64,000 nt of DNA. Origin: Alphaproteobacteria bacterium (lineage in GTDB: Bacteria > Pseudomonadota > Alphaproteobacteria > Rhizobiales > Xanthobacteraceae). Numbering within the stretch: position 1 is the stretch's first letter; each line of letters begins with the position of its first letter. The position numbers and the translations under genes were made by a program. The notes under the pieces were generated by a model that saw only the letters and a list, made by a program, of their open reading frames with translations, did no database searches and was not told the DNA's origin. Of the stretch, positions 39,065 to 47,816 are shown piece by piece. The stretch is taken from positions 1 through 64,000 of the forward strand of contig VGEP01000011.1 in the NCBI GenBank assembly GCA_016869215.1, in the 5' to 3' direction.

Positions 39065-39976
39065 ATGTCACTTCAAACGCAAGACGCGCCCACGGCCGTA
39101 CGCGCCCGCGGCGGCAATGCTCCGGGCATAGCGACCCTTGCCGACGGCAAGCTTTACGCCTTGCAGCACCCCTTCGCGCTCGACGGCCGCGTCAGTTCGT
39201 ATCCTGCGAGCGCACGCGGCTGGTCGGTGGCGAACAGCTATCTGCTGACGCAACCCGACGCCGCCATGCTGATCGACACCGGCTTCGGCAAGGACGAACT
39301 GGCGATCCGCGCGCAGATCGAATCGCTGACGCCGCCGCGGCAGCCGCTGTCGCTGTTTCCGCTGCGGCTCAACGAGTTCATGTCGATCAACAACGTCGCG
39401 ACGTTCGCCGGGCACTTCAACGTCGAGACCTGTTACACCAGCAACATCGACGCCGCGCTGTGGTTCGATTTCGGCACCGACAACAGCCGCAGCATCCTGG
39501 AAAAGATGAAGGTCGTCGCCGTCACCCGCGCCGACACCATCGAGCTCGGCAAAGAGGGCCGCGCCATCGACGTCATGCAGGCGCCGATTCGCCTGATCGC
39601 GACGCGCTGGCTCTACGACCGCGCGACCAAAACGCTGTTCAGCTCGGACATGTTCACCGGCATCTGGCGCGACACGGCGTCAGGCCCCTGGATCGTGACC
39701 GAGGACGACGACACGTCGACCTTGCGCGACATGCGGTCGTTCCTGCTCAACACCCGCTACTGGTGGCTGGAAGGCGCGCCGACCGACACGATGCGGCGCG
39801 GCATCGACACCATCTTCAACAAGTTCGATATCGAGACGCTCGCGACCGGCTACGGCTGCATCCTGCACGGCCGCAAGGTGGTCGAGCGGCACTTCACGAT
39901 GCTCGACGAGATTCTGGCCGCCTGCGACAAGAGCCGCATGGTGTCGCGGTATGTGACGCGGGACGAGGAGCGGTAA
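39065..39976 (+). CDS. Metallo-beta-lactamase-fold protein with altered metal site
   Basis: A 303-residue protein of the MBL/flavodiiron-like (ODP) fold: SYLLTQPDAAMLIDTGFGKDE at the N terminus and LFSSDMFTGIW, corresponding to the second metal-ligand Asp. The position of the usual H-x-[EH]-x-D-H motif reads RLNEFMSINNVA, so three of the canonical ligands appear missing. It may have lost hydrolase activity or use another metal set-up. No ribosome site is clear, and there is no signal peptide. A second ODP-like gene with a proper motif lies at 41843. Confidence 0.75.
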   Translation: MSLQTQDAPTAVRARGGNAPGIATLADGKLYALQHPFALDGRVSSYPASARGWSVANSYLLTQPDAAMLIDTGFGKDELAIRAQIESLTPPRQPLSLFPLRLNEFMSINNVATFAGHFNVETCYTSNIDAALWFDFGTDNSRSILEKMKVVAVTRADTIELGKEGRAIDVMQAPIRLIATRWLYDRATKTLFSSDMFTGIWRDTASGPWIVTEDDDTSTLRDMRSFLLNTRYWWLEGAPTDTMRRGIDTIFNKFDIETLATGYGCILHGRKVVERHFTMLDEILAACDKSRMVSRYVTRDEER

Positions 39977-40022
39977 TCGGCGATGAAGCCGGCCTGGTGA
40001 GGCCAGGCGATCTGGCGTCCTG

Positions 40023-40619
40023 TTACTTCACCACGACGGTCGTGCCGACAGAGACCCGCTTGTAGAGATCGGCCACGTCCGTGTTTCTCATCCGGAAACA
40101 GCCGGACGATTCCGCCTCACCGACCGACTCCGCATCGGGCGAGCCGTGGATCCGGTAGAGCGTGCTGCCAAGGTACATCGCGTGCGTGCCGAGCGGATTG
40201 GCCGGGTCGCCGCCCTTCATGCGCCTTGGCACGTCCTTTTGCCGCGCGATCATTTCCGGCGGCGCCGTCCAATCCGGATTTTCTTTTTTCGCGGTGATCT
40301 TGTGCGTGCCCTTCCACTGGAAGCCTGCCCGGCCCACACCGATGCCGTAGCGCAGCGCCGAGCTGCCGTCCTGAATAAGAAAGAGCTGCCGCTTCGCCGT
40401 ATCGACGACGATGGTGCCCGGCTTATGTTTGCTTTGATATTGCACGACGGTGCGGCCGAGGCCGGTGCCGTCGAAGCCAAAGATGTTGTAGACGCCCTTC
40501 TTGGTCGCGCCGCCGCGCAGCATCTCCTCCCGCTCGTTATCGGACTGCGCTTGCGCGAGACCGGCGGGACCGAGCAGGGCTGCGATCGCAGCCACGGCTA
40601 CAACATGACGTATCGACAC
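40023..40619 (-). CDS. L,D-transpeptidase (ErfK/YbiS/YcfS/YnhG)
   Basis: A 198-residue periplasmic peptidoglycan enzyme. Signal peptide MSIRHVVAVAAIAALLGPAG is cleaved near AQAQ. The YkuD catalytic signature contains His158 (RIHGSPD) and the nucleophile Cys174 (SSGCFRMRN). It forms 3-3 crosslinks or attaches lipoproteins to peptidoglycan; Hyphomicrobiales often have many copies. It is full length and stands alone; the nearest minus-strand gene upstream starts at 41067. Confidence 0.93.
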   Translation of the reverse strand: MSIRHVVAVAAIAALLGPAGLAQAQSDNEREEMLRGGATKKGVYNIFGFDGTGLGRTVVQYQSKHKPGTIVVDTAKRQLFLIQDGSSALRYGIGVGRAGFQWKGTHKITAKKENPDWTAPPEMIARQKDVPRRMKGGDPANPLGTHAMYLGSTLYRIHGSPDAESVGEAESSGCFRMRNTDVADLYKRVSVGTTVVVK

Positions 40620-40725
40620 GGGTTCTATCCATCCGATGGAAATGGGACGCTCGACAGAGACTGAGCCTACGGTCTCTCGTGTGCGAGGGCAATTACCCCG
40701 ATTGCGGCACCGTAGGGCGGCGTCG

Positions 40726-41067
40726 TCACTTCGTCTCGATCCGAACCGCTATCGCCGCGCTGGCAATCACCGCCGCGTCGTTGTTCTCGGGATCGGCCAC
40801 ATCGAGCCCGCCCTTGACGGCTTTCACGGCGACGTTGCCGAGCGGCAGCGATTTCCGGACCGCTTCGAGGTCGACTTGCTCCGGCCGCTGCACGCCGATC
40901 GTGACCTCCACGTCGAGCCTGGTCTTGTCGACCTGCAATGTCCTAACGAACGACAGCGAGGAGTGGTGCAGCGCATCCTGCACGGCGCGCAGCGCGGCCT
41001 TGGTGTAGTCGGAGCCGTGCAGGTCGTTGCCCGAACCCAGTTCCAGGATGACGCGTGTCTTGGGCAT
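40726..41067 (-). CDS. Lin0512-family protein A
   Basis: A 113-residue conserved hypothetical of the Lin0512 family: RVILELGSGNDLHGSDYTKA, ALRAVQDALHHSSLSF, VTIGVQRPEQVD and VAVKAVKGGLDV. The function is unknown; the fold is probably a small alpha/beta domain. ATG 41067 follows AAGGAGCT at good spacing and is preferred to one five codons earlier. A second, collinear 113-residue family member is encoded 182 bases upstream on the same strand, so they are tandem paralogues that could heterodimerise (inference). Confidence 0.85.
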   Translation of the reverse strand: MPKTRVILELGSGNDLHGSDYTKAALRAVQDALHHSSLSFVRTLQVDKTRLDVEVTIGVQRPEQVDLEAVRKSLPLGNVAVKAVKGGLDVADPENNDAAVIASAAIAVRIETK

Positions 41068-41120
41068 CGAAAGCTCCTTCAAATGCCTTCCGGGATTTCA
41101 ATCTGGTCTTCAGCGGTGTT

Positions 41121-41214
41121 CCCCGCGCGCGGTGCAGCACGAAGTGATGCGCCGCAGACGCGGGGTCCCGGTTCTGCAGCGCACCGTTTCACGCTGCGCT
41201 GCGCCCGGGACACC
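41121..41214. repeat. Dispersed repeat, copy 1, between the Lin0512 genes
   Basis: GCGGTGCAGCACGAAGTG, CGGGGTCCCGG, TCTGCAGCGCACC and CGCTGCGCCCGGGACAC match the element at 51333-51478 closely. The outer parts are mutually inverted. It sits between two cistrons of one operon. Confidence 0.7.
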
Positions 41215-41249
41215 AAGCTGAATGACCGGGTCCATTTCCGATAAGGCTC

Positions 41250-41591
41250 TCAAGCGATGTCGAGGCTGACGACGACGCAGGCGTTCGCGATCATCGTCGA
41301 GCTGGTGCCGGCATCGTTCGGTATCTCAAGGCCGCCTTCGACCACTGTGACCGTGCCCTTGCCGTAGGGCAGCACCGCCAGCACCTCGTTCTTGTCCACC
41401 AGCTCGGGGCGGGGGACGCCGATGTGGATGTCGACGATCATCGCCTCCAGCGGCTGACCGAGCGCGGGTGCGATCGAGAGCGAGTTGTGCCAGAGCGCGT
41501 CGCGCAGCGCCCGGCAGGCGGTCTTGGTCGGATCGCCGCCGCGGATGTCGGTGCCCATGCCGATTTCGAGCACCATGCGTTTCTTGGCCAT
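41250..41591 (-). CDS. Lin0512-family protein B
   Basis: A 113-residue Lin0512 family protein aligning end-to-end with protein A: MVLEIGMGTDIRGGDPTKTA, CRALRDALWHNSLSI, VDIHIGVPRPELVD and VTVVEGGLEIPND. By eye roughly a third of positions are identical. ATG 41591 is chosen to match the family start, with a GGAG site at a slightly long spacing. Function is unknown. A dispersed repeat separates it from its paralogue downstream. Confidence 0.85.
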   Translation of the reverse strand: MAKKRMVLEIGMGTDIRGGDPTKTACRALRDALWHNSLSIAPALGQPLEAMIVDIHIGVPRPELVDKNEVLAVLPYGKGTVTVVEGGLEIPNDAGTSSTMIANACVVVSLDIA

Positions 41592-41842
41592 CGTCTGCTG
41601 TCCGCTCCCGTTCAAAAACATCGGCACGCGGTTGGTCGTGCGCGCCCTTGGCTCCGGCGGCTCCTTCCAAGGAAAGCTCGCCGCTCACCTCTTAGCACAG
41701 GCCGAATTGGCATGCTCAAAGCGCCAAGGTGCCATGTGGCCGATAGCCGGTATCTGCGCAGAAGGGATACTGACATCGCCGCGATTCAACGGTAAGAAAA
41801 GCCCGCTGCACGGCCATCGCGGACGACGACCAGGAGCGCCAA

Positions 41843-42703
41843 ATGCTCGACATACCCCGCACCAAGTCCATGATCGACACCCCGGTGGCGCAGCGGATGC
41901 CGCGCGAGATCGCGCCCGGGGTGTTCTGGATCGGCGACTGCCTCGCGCAGCGCCACAAGGGCAAGGTCTATCACGGCTACAACGCCGCCTTTCTGGTCTG
42001 CGGCAACGACGCCTCGATCCTGGTCGAGACCGGGCACCCGAAGGACTTTCCGGTCATCGAGCGGCACATGAACGAGCTGTTCGCGCGCGGCGTCGCGCCG
42101 CTCAAGTACCTGTTCGTTACCCACCAGGAGACGCCGCACTGCGGCGGGCTCGGCCGCGTGCTGAAGACGTTTCCCGATGCGCTGCTGGTCGGCGACGTCG
42201 CGGACTATCATCTGGCGTTCCCGCAGTACGAGCATCGTATGCGCGCGATGAACGAGGGCGACGAGATCGACCTCGGCGGGCGCACGCTGATGGCGGTCGA
42301 GCCGGTGATCCGCGACCTTCGCACCACGTGGTGGGGCTTCGACACCAAGGAGCGCGTGCTGTTTCCCGGCGACGGCTTCGCCTACAGCCACTACCACGAG
42401 GACGGCCATTGCGGCCTGGTCGCCGAGGAGGCGGTGTCGCTCGACCTGCCGGATGTGTCGTCGACCTTTGCGGACCTGGCGCTGTTCTGGACCAAGTTCG
42501 CCGACATGAACGTCTATTGCGACCGGCTCGACCAGCTGATCGCGCGGCTCGACGTCAAGATCGTCGCGCCAACCCACGGCCTGCCGATCACCGACGTGAA
42601 GGCCACCGTGCCGAAGGTGCAGCAGGGACTGAAGGAGGCCGCGCTGATGCCGGAGTCCGGCACCAACGAGAAGGCGCCGGTGACCGGCGCAGCGGCGGGC
42701 TAG
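41843..42703 (+). CDS. MBL-fold metallo-hydrolase (flavodiiron/ODP-type)
   Basis: A 286-residue protein with FVTHQETPHCGGLGRVL, an H-x-E-x3-H metal motif of the ODP (flavodiiron-like) subgroup rather than H-x-H-x-DH. Further ligands sit in the LFPGDGFAY segment and near the APTHGLP C-terminal His. It may bind a di-iron or di-zinc centre; the fused flavodoxin domain of flavodiiron proteins is lacking. CAGGAG precedes the ATG. Substrate is unknown. It is related in fold to the gene at 39065. Confidence 0.85.
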   Translation: MLDIPRTKSMIDTPVAQRMPREIAPGVFWIGDCLAQRHKGKVYHGYNAAFLVCGNDASILVETGHPKDFPVIERHMNELFARGVAPLKYLFVTHQETPHCGGLGRVLKTFPDALLVGDVADYHLAFPQYEHRMRAMNEGDEIDLGGRTLMAVEPVIRDLRTTWWGFDTKERVLFPGDGFAYSHYHEDGHCGLVAEEAVSLDLPDVSSTFADLALFWTKFADMNVYCDRLDQLIARLDVKIVAPTHGLPITDVKATVPKVQQGLKEAALMPESGTNEKAPVTGAAAG

Positions 42704-42910
42704 AGCGGGGTTGATTTAGGGCGCGTACTCATAAGTCCGGTTCTGTGAGCCCGGCACGCTGAACGCCCGATTCGCTCCGAAAGCGACAGAGTTTCTGGAT
42801 CGCAGCGAAATGGCGCGATGGGCCAGGAAGAGACATCTATCTCAGATGAGTACAATGGCCCCGCCCACAATCATTCTGTGCTGGCCAACTCGAAACCTAT
42901 GCTCCCGCAC

Positions 42911-44518
42911 TCATGCCCGGTGCGATGGCTGCGGACTTCGCTCAGCCATCGCGATCATCTTCTGGACCAGACGCTCCGTCATTTCCTGCTTGAGCGTTAT
43001 TGCGCCAGGATCGTCCCAGAGATTGTGCATCTCGTGGGGATCGGCTTGGAGGTCATAAAGCTCACCCCACGGCGCCCCGCCGTAAAATGTGATCCGTCCA
43101 CGCTGGTCCACAAGCGTACGCATCGTAGTTTCCACCGACACGCCGGGAAGCGGGCGTTGCGAGCCGTATTCTATGAGAATGCCATCGCAGCCCGACTCGT
43201 TATTGCCTGTGAGCGTTTGGAGCATGCTCGCACCCTGCATGCCGTTGAAGGGTGCAAGCCGCGCTCGGTCGAGAAACGTCGCTCCAATATCGATCGTACC
43301 ATAGAGCGCGTTGGTTCGGCTGCCCGCGCGTGTGCCGGTGGGTTCCACCCAAATAAATGGAACGCGCGTAAGGCCACGATAGGCGAGTGCTCCTTTGAGC
43401 AGGAGTTGGTGATCGCCCATCATGTCGCCGTGATCACTGGTGAACACTATCACAGTATTATCCGCAAGCCCGAGAGCATCCAGTCGATTGAGAATACGAG
43501 CCATCGCATCGTCGATCATTGTGATCATGCCGTAGGTGAGTGCGATAGCCTCGCGTGCCTCCTGCTCGGTCACTGCGAACGCTGCCTGGGCTTCGGCCTT
43601 GCGGGTGCCCGCGTCACGCTCAGCATGAAGTGCGGCTACATGAGGCGGGAGCTTGCGATTTCCGATCCGGAACGACTCCGGCAAAGTCACGTCTCCCGGC
43701 TTGTATAAGTCCCAATAGCGGCCTGGTGGGGTGAACGGATGGTGCGGATCGGGGAACGAACACTGTAGAAAGAACGGTGCGCTGCTGTGCTGAGCTGCGT
43801 GATCTTCGAGATATGCGATAGTGCGTTCGGCGACATAAGTTGTCGGATAGAGTTCTTCCGGCAGGCGGGTACGCCAGGCTTGCGGCAGCGAATAGGCGCT
43901 TCCCGGAAGCGCATTCTCTGGGCCGCGCAGCACTTCGGGATTTGAATGTCGCTCGGCGAGCCAGCGGGCGTAGGAGCCGCGCACACGCGTCGCATGGCCG
44001 GTGCAAAGTTCGACGTGATCGAACCCGTAGTAAGGCAGGTGTATCTCATGACGAGGGTCGTCTGCCCAACGTTTCGGGTTCTCCTGTTCGTATATCGCGT
44101 CGGCGCGGTCGTTCTTCTCCGCTTCGTCGAGACCAGCTGGCGCTGCGACGTAACCGTTGGGCACATTCCGCCGGTCTACTAATGCATTCTGGCCGGAAAA
44201 GTTCTGCAGGTGGCTCTTGCCGATCAGGGCCGTACGCCAGCCGGCGGCGCGGAACAGTTCAAAAAACGTATTGGCTTGCACCGAGAGTGAGATTCCGTTG
44301 AGACGAACTCCGTGCAACGATGGCATTCGACCGGTCGCCAGTGTCGCTCGGTTAGGCTGGCAGACCGGACTCGCCACACAGAAACTATCGAAGGCAACGC
44401 CACGCGCGGCGAGAGAATCGATCGTTGGAGTGCGAAGGACATTATTGCCATAGCAAGCGAGGTGATCTGCGCGCTGTTGATCGGTGATGAAGAGGAGAAA
44501 ATTCGGACGGGATGTCAT
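42911..44518 (-). CDS. Sulfatase-family hydrolase
   Basis: A 535-residue alkaline-phosphatase-superfamily sulfatase. The N-terminal metal site is NFLLFITDQQRADH (Asp13). The formylglycine signature, SPVCQPNRATLATGR, has Cys53 as the residue converted by a formylglycine-generating enzyme, followed by TALIGKSHL. TVIVFTSDHGDMMGDH is the second metal site. No signal peptide is seen, so it is cytosolic: likely a choline-sulfatase-like, phosphonate-monoester or arylsulfatase activity. It starts 5 bases after the stop of a Bug receptor gene, forming an operon. G+C is visibly lower than neighbours, suggesting recent acquisition. Confidence 0.9.
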   Translation of the reverse strand: MTSRPNFLLFITDQQRADHLACYGNNVLRTPTIDSLAARGVAFDSFCVASPVCQPNRATLATGRMPSLHGVRLNGISLSVQANTFFELFRAAGWRTALIGKSHLQNFSGQNALVDRRNVPNGYVAAPAGLDEAEKNDRADAIYEQENPKRWADDPRHEIHLPYYGFDHVELCTGHATRVRGSYARWLAERHSNPEVLRGPENALPGSAYSLPQAWRTRLPEELYPTTYVAERTIAYLEDHAAQHSSAPFFLQCSFPDPHHPFTPPGRYWDLYKPGDVTLPESFRIGNRKLPPHVAALHAERDAGTRKAEAQAAFAVTEQEAREAIALTYGMITMIDDAMARILNRLDALGLADNTVIVFTSDHGDMMGDHQLLLKGALAYRGLTRVPFIWVEPTGTRAGSRTNALYGTIDIGATFLDRARLAPFNGMQGASMLQTLTGNNESGCDGILIEYGSQRPLPGVSVETTMRTLVDQRGRITFYGGAPWGELYDLQADPHEMHNLWDDPGAITLKQEMTERLVQKMIAMAERSPQPSHRA

Positions 44519-44523
44519 GTCAC

Positions 44524-45600
44524 TTACTTGCTAGTCATGAGCTTTTTGAGTCGTTCAGCGATGCGAGTATCGCCGTAGTATTCGGAACGCACTCGTTCGA
44601 CGACACGCTCGGCGCTTTCGCCATTGACGAAATCGTAATCGGTCTTGAGCATATCGCTCACAGCCTTGCGTGCTTCTGGATCGTTGAAGGCGTCACTGAT
44701 CGCCTTGCGAAGAGTGCGCGCGATGCCGATGTCGGTCGCTGGCGGCAGCACCAACCCAAAATGCACTGTGAACGCGCCGACAATGCTGCGGTACGTCGCA
44801 AAGTCCGCGCTCTGGAGCGATGCTGGCTTGATCTCGGTAATGGCTTCTACCATGGTTGGAATTTCTGCGATGAGCCGGTTGCGCCGGAACGTCCTGTCAG
44901 GATTGAGTTCGCCGCGTTGCACGATCGCATCGTAGAGGCCTTCCTGCCGGATAGTCTGCCGCCGAGAGAGGTAGAACGAGTGCCCGGCGTTGCCCAGGCT
45001 GACTTCGCCGCGGCCGAGCGCCATCATCGTCTCCGGCTGGCCTGGATAGCCTGTGACGAGCTTGTAAGATGCGCCGATCATGTCCAGGAACAGGCGGTTA
45101 CCCATGTCGGCGGTAGAATTGACGCCGGGGCTCGCCAACACCAGAGGCTTGGCCGGCTTGAGCAGATCGCGCGGTGCCGAAATGTTCAGGTCTTTGCGCG
45201 CCAGCAACACCTGAGTCTGCGATACCGCGCCGAGCCAGTGGAATTTCGCTGGATCGAATCGGATATTGTCTCCGCCGATCAGGCCTTGGGTCACAATGCC
45301 AAACAGGAAGCCAACCACTAGCCCGTCAGGCTTGGCTAGGTTGTAGATGTAGTTCGCGCCCAGCATGCCGCCCGCGCCAGGGCGGTTCTCGACAATGATC
45401 GCCGGCTTGCCGGGGACATACTTGGCGATGAACGGCGCGACTTGCCGCGCGAGGAGATCGACTGGTCCGGCAGCGGTGGAACTAACCGCGATCCGGATGG
45501 TCTTGCCCTCGAATGTCGTCTGGCCAAACGCGGATGGTGAGGTCCATCCGATAGCAATGATGACCACTGTGGCCAGTACCGACAACCTATAGTGCTGCAT
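44524..45600 (-). CDS. Bug/TctC-family periplasmic solute receptor 5 (sulfatase-linked)
   Basis: A 358-residue receptor, about 30 residues longer than its paralogues. Signal peptide MQHYRLSVLATVVIIAIGWT is cleaved near SAFGQ. Family motifs: KTIRIAVSSTAAGPVDLLAR, IIVENRPGAGGMLGANYIY and LVLASPGVNSTADMGNRLFL. It is the first gene of an operon with the sulfatase, so it may import a sulfate ester or its aromatic moiety (inference). Like the sulfatase, it has lower G+C than surrounding genes. The long C terminus contains RVVERVRSEYYGD. Confidence 0.9.
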   Translation of the reverse strand: MQHYRLSVLATVVIIAIGWTSPSAFGQTTFEGKTIRIAVSSTAAGPVDLLARQVAPFIAKYVPGKPAIIVENRPGAGGMLGANYIYNLAKPDGLVVGFLFGIVTQGLIGGDNIRFDPAKFHWLGAVSQTQVLLARKDLNISAPRDLLKPAKPLVLASPGVNSTADMGNRLFLDMIGASYKLVTGYPGQPETMMALGRGEVSLGNAGHSFYLSRRQTIRQEGLYDAIVQRGELNPDRTFRRNRLIAEIPTMVEAITEIKPASLQSADFATYRSIVGAFTVHFGLVLPPATDIGIARTLRKAISDAFNDPEARKAVSDMLKTDYDFVNGESAERVVERVRSEYYGDTRIAERLKKLMTSK

Positions 45601-45627
45601 TTTTTGAGCTCCCAGTGAGCTGACACG

Positions 45628-45647
45628 ATTGTTAGTCTAAAAACAAT
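45628..45647. promoter_or_regulatory. Possible operator upstream of the sulfatase operon
   Basis: ATTGTT (45628-45633) and AACAAT (45642-45647) form an inverted repeat with an 8-base gap, 28 bases upstream of the receptor start in an A/T-rich stretch. The spacing would suit a dimeric regulator; identity is unknown. Confidence 0.3.
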
Positions 45648-45769
45648 AGCTGCCCAACCTCAAGGATGCCCGCGACGACGAATTTTGGTTGTGCCGGTTT
45701 GGACATGTCAGAGAGCAGTCAGCTCGAGTCGTTTTGACTCTAGCGAATCAGTAGCCCCGAATCTCGAAT

Positions 45770-45805
45770 CGCCGTTCGTCCCCGCTTTGGCGGGGACAAA
45801 CGGCA
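45770..45805. terminator. Hairpin after Bug receptor 6
   Basis: GTCCCCGC (45779-45786) and GCGGGGAC (45790-45797) form a tight stem, extended by outer GCCGTT/AACGGC. It lies eight bases past the receptor stop on the minus strand but has no U-tract. CGTTCGTCCCCGC is shared with the repeat at 28900. Confidence 0.45.
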
Positions 45806-45812
45806 TTTCGAA

Positions 45813-46793
45813 TCACGGCGCCGCGATGTTGTTGCTCCGGATCACGTCGCCCCAGAGCTTGATCTCGCGCGTCAGCAGCGCGCTCGCGGCTTCCGGGGTC
45901 ATTTCCGCGGCCGGGAACGGGTCCATGCCGCCTTCGGAGAAGGTCTTCTTCACCCGCTCGTCGGCCATCGCCGCACGAAGCGCGGCGTTCAGGCGGTCGA
46001 TCGCCGGACGCGGCGTCCCGGCCGGCGCCAGCAGCATGTGCCAGAAGTCGAGATCGAGCTTCTTGTAGCCAAGTTCGCCCATGGTCGGCAGGTTCGGCAG
46101 TCCGGCGAACCGGCTTCTGCCGATGATCGCGTAGGCCTTGAGCTTGCCGGCCTTGATCAGCGGCCCGGACTGCACGGCCGACTGCGAGCTCATGTCGACC
46201 TGACCGGCCAACAGGTCGTTCAGCGCCGGTCCCGCGCCGCGGTAGGGCACCTGCGTGGCCGACACGCCAAGCTCCTGCGCGACCAGGACGCCGGCGAGGT
46301 GGCCGAACGACCCGACGCCGGGATGCGCGATCTTGGCGTTGCTGTTGGGCGCCTTCATCCAGGCGACCAGTTCCTTCATGTCTTTCGGCGGCAGGTCGGC
46401 CCGCCCGGCCCAGGCGGACGCCGCGGTGTTGATCAGGCCGATGGCGACGAAGTCCTTCTCGGCGTTGAACGACAGGTTCTTGTACATCGTCACGCCGGCC
46501 GCCAGCGCCACCTGATGGATCAGGATGGTGTAGCCGTCGGGCGCGGCGCGCGCGGCCTTCGCGGCCGCGATCATGCCGCCGGCCCCGCCGACGTTCTCGA
46601 TCACGATCTGCTGGCCGAGCGATTTCGACATGGCGTCCTGGATGATGCGCGAGATCGCGTCGGTGGCGCCGCCCGGCGGATACGGCACGATCAGCGTGAC
46701 CGGCCGGCTCGGATAGGTCTGCGCAGAAGCCGGACCCGTGGCCAGGAACAGTGCGGCAACACATGCGGCCGCGAACGCGCGCGCGAATATCAT
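45813..46793 (-). CDS. Bug/TctC-family periplasmic solute receptor 6
   Basis: A 326-residue receptor. Signal peptide MIFARAFAAACVAALFLATG is cleaved near ASAQ, then YPSRPVTLIVPYPPGGATDA, IVIENVGGAGGMIAAAKAAR, KIAHPGVGSFGHLAG and VPYRGAGPALND. GGGAGG lies upstream. It is 174 bases downstream of the amidohydrolase gene on the same strand and could be co-transcribed with it, hinting that both handle one substrate (inference). Confidence 0.92.
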   Translation of the reverse strand: MIFARAFAAACVAALFLATGPASAQTYPSRPVTLIVPYPPGGATDAISRIIQDAMSKSLGQQIVIENVGGAGGMIAAAKAARAAPDGYTILIHQVALAAGVTMYKNLSFNAEKDFVAIGLINTAASAWAGRADLPPKDMKELVAWMKAPNSNAKIAHPGVGSFGHLAGVLVAQELGVSATQVPYRGAGPALNDLLAGQVDMSSQSAVQSGPLIKAGKLKAYAIIGRSRFAGLPNLPTMGELGYKKLDLDFWHMLLAPAGTPRPAIDRLNAALRAAMADERVKKTFSEGGMDPFPAAEMTPEAASALLTREIKLWGDVIRSNNIAAP

Positions 46794-46967
46794 CGAAGCC
46801 TCCCTTGAGCCGCCTTCGTTCGTTGTCCGGCGGCGGCACTGCCGGTCACTCGGGGCAACAGGGATTGCGCCGGATCGTCGTGCTTTTCCTGTCCAGCCGC
46901 AAGGCGGCGCGGGGCGCCGCGTGCGTATTCAACAGGCCGCAGGCGGAGTTCGGCGCGCTGGAAAGGC

Positions 46968-47816
46968 TTAGAAGCCGTAGAGCCTGGCCGGATTGTCGAC
47001 CAGGATGCGCTGCTGCGCCGCAGCGTCCGGCGCCCACTCCGAGAGCAGGTCGAACAGCACGGCGTCGTCGGGCTTCTCGGCCTCCGTCGGGTGCGGCCAG
47101 TCGCTGCCCCACACCATGCGCTCGGGGGCTGCGGCCATGTAGGCGCGCGCGATCGCCGCCGCTTCGGTGTAGCGCGGGCCTGCACCGAACATGTAGGCGC
47201 CGGAGAGCTTCATCCAGGTGCGGCCGCGGTCGAGCATGCGGCGGATAATGGCGAACGCCGGATCGTTCGTGCCGGCTTGTGGCGAAAGCCGCCCGAGATG
47301 GTCGAATACCACTGTGCCGGGCAGACGCTGGAGCATATCGGCGGCGTCCACGATCTGGTCGGAGCGCAGGTGGATCTGCACATGCCAGCCGAGCGGCTCG
47401 ACGCGCTTTGCCAGCGGCTCGACCATGTCGATGGTGGTGGCGGCCGTGCGCGGGTCGAACTGGGTGAACCGGATGCCGCAAATGCCCGCGGTGTCCATCG
47501 CGCGCAGCTCCGTCTCCGCCACGTCCGGGTGCACCACCGCGATGCCGCGCGCTGCGCCGCCCAGTTGCGCCAGCGCGTCGAGCGTCACCGCGTTGTCGGT
47601 GCCGTAGGCGGCGGGCTGCACGACGACCACCCGGCTGGTGCCGATGCGCTGCTGGAACAGCCGGTAGTCGGCGACGGTCGCGCCGTCCTGCATCCGCGCC
47701 TGCGGCCGCGGCGGCGGAAACCGCGCGCCGTCGTAGAGATGCATGTGGCAGTCGCAGGCGCCGGGCGGCGCTTTCAGCTTCGGGGCGGCGGTGCCGGAGG
47801 AATTTGGGACTTGCAT
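46968..47816 (-). CDS. Amidohydrolase_2 family TIM-barrel hydrolase (LigI-like)
   Basis: A 282-residue metal-dependent hydrolase of the 2-pyrone-4,6-dicarboxylate lactonase type. It has the N-terminal CDCHMHLYDGARFPPP, VVVQPAAYGTDN, GIRFTQFDPRTAATT, VVFDHLGRL, and the C-terminal VWGSDWPHPTEAEKPDD with the conserved Asp. The family opens lactones such as PDC in aromatic degradation. The ATG at 47816 lacks a good ribosome site. It is divergent from the DUF1007 gene by 77 bases and lies upstream of Bug receptor 6. Confidence 0.87.
   Translation of the reverse strand: MQVPNSSGTAAPKLKAPPGACDCHMHLYDGARFPPPRPQARMQDGATVADYRLFQQRIGTSRVVVVQPAAYGTDNAVTLDALAQLGGAARGIAVVHPDVAETELRAMDTAGICGIRFTQFDPRTAATTIDMVEPLAKRVEPLGWHVQIHLRSDQIVDAADMLQRLPGTVVFDHLGRLSPQAGTNDPAFAIIRRMLDRGRTWMKLSGAYMFGAGPRYTEAAAIARAYMAAAPERMVWGSDWPHPTEAEKPDDAVLFDLLSEWAPDAAAQQRILVDNPARLYGF

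Noticed and set aside
42704-42910. Remnant insertion sequence next to the sulfatase islet
   Set aside because: The segment is gene-free and slightly different in composition, but I found no terminal repeats, transposase fragment or target duplication.
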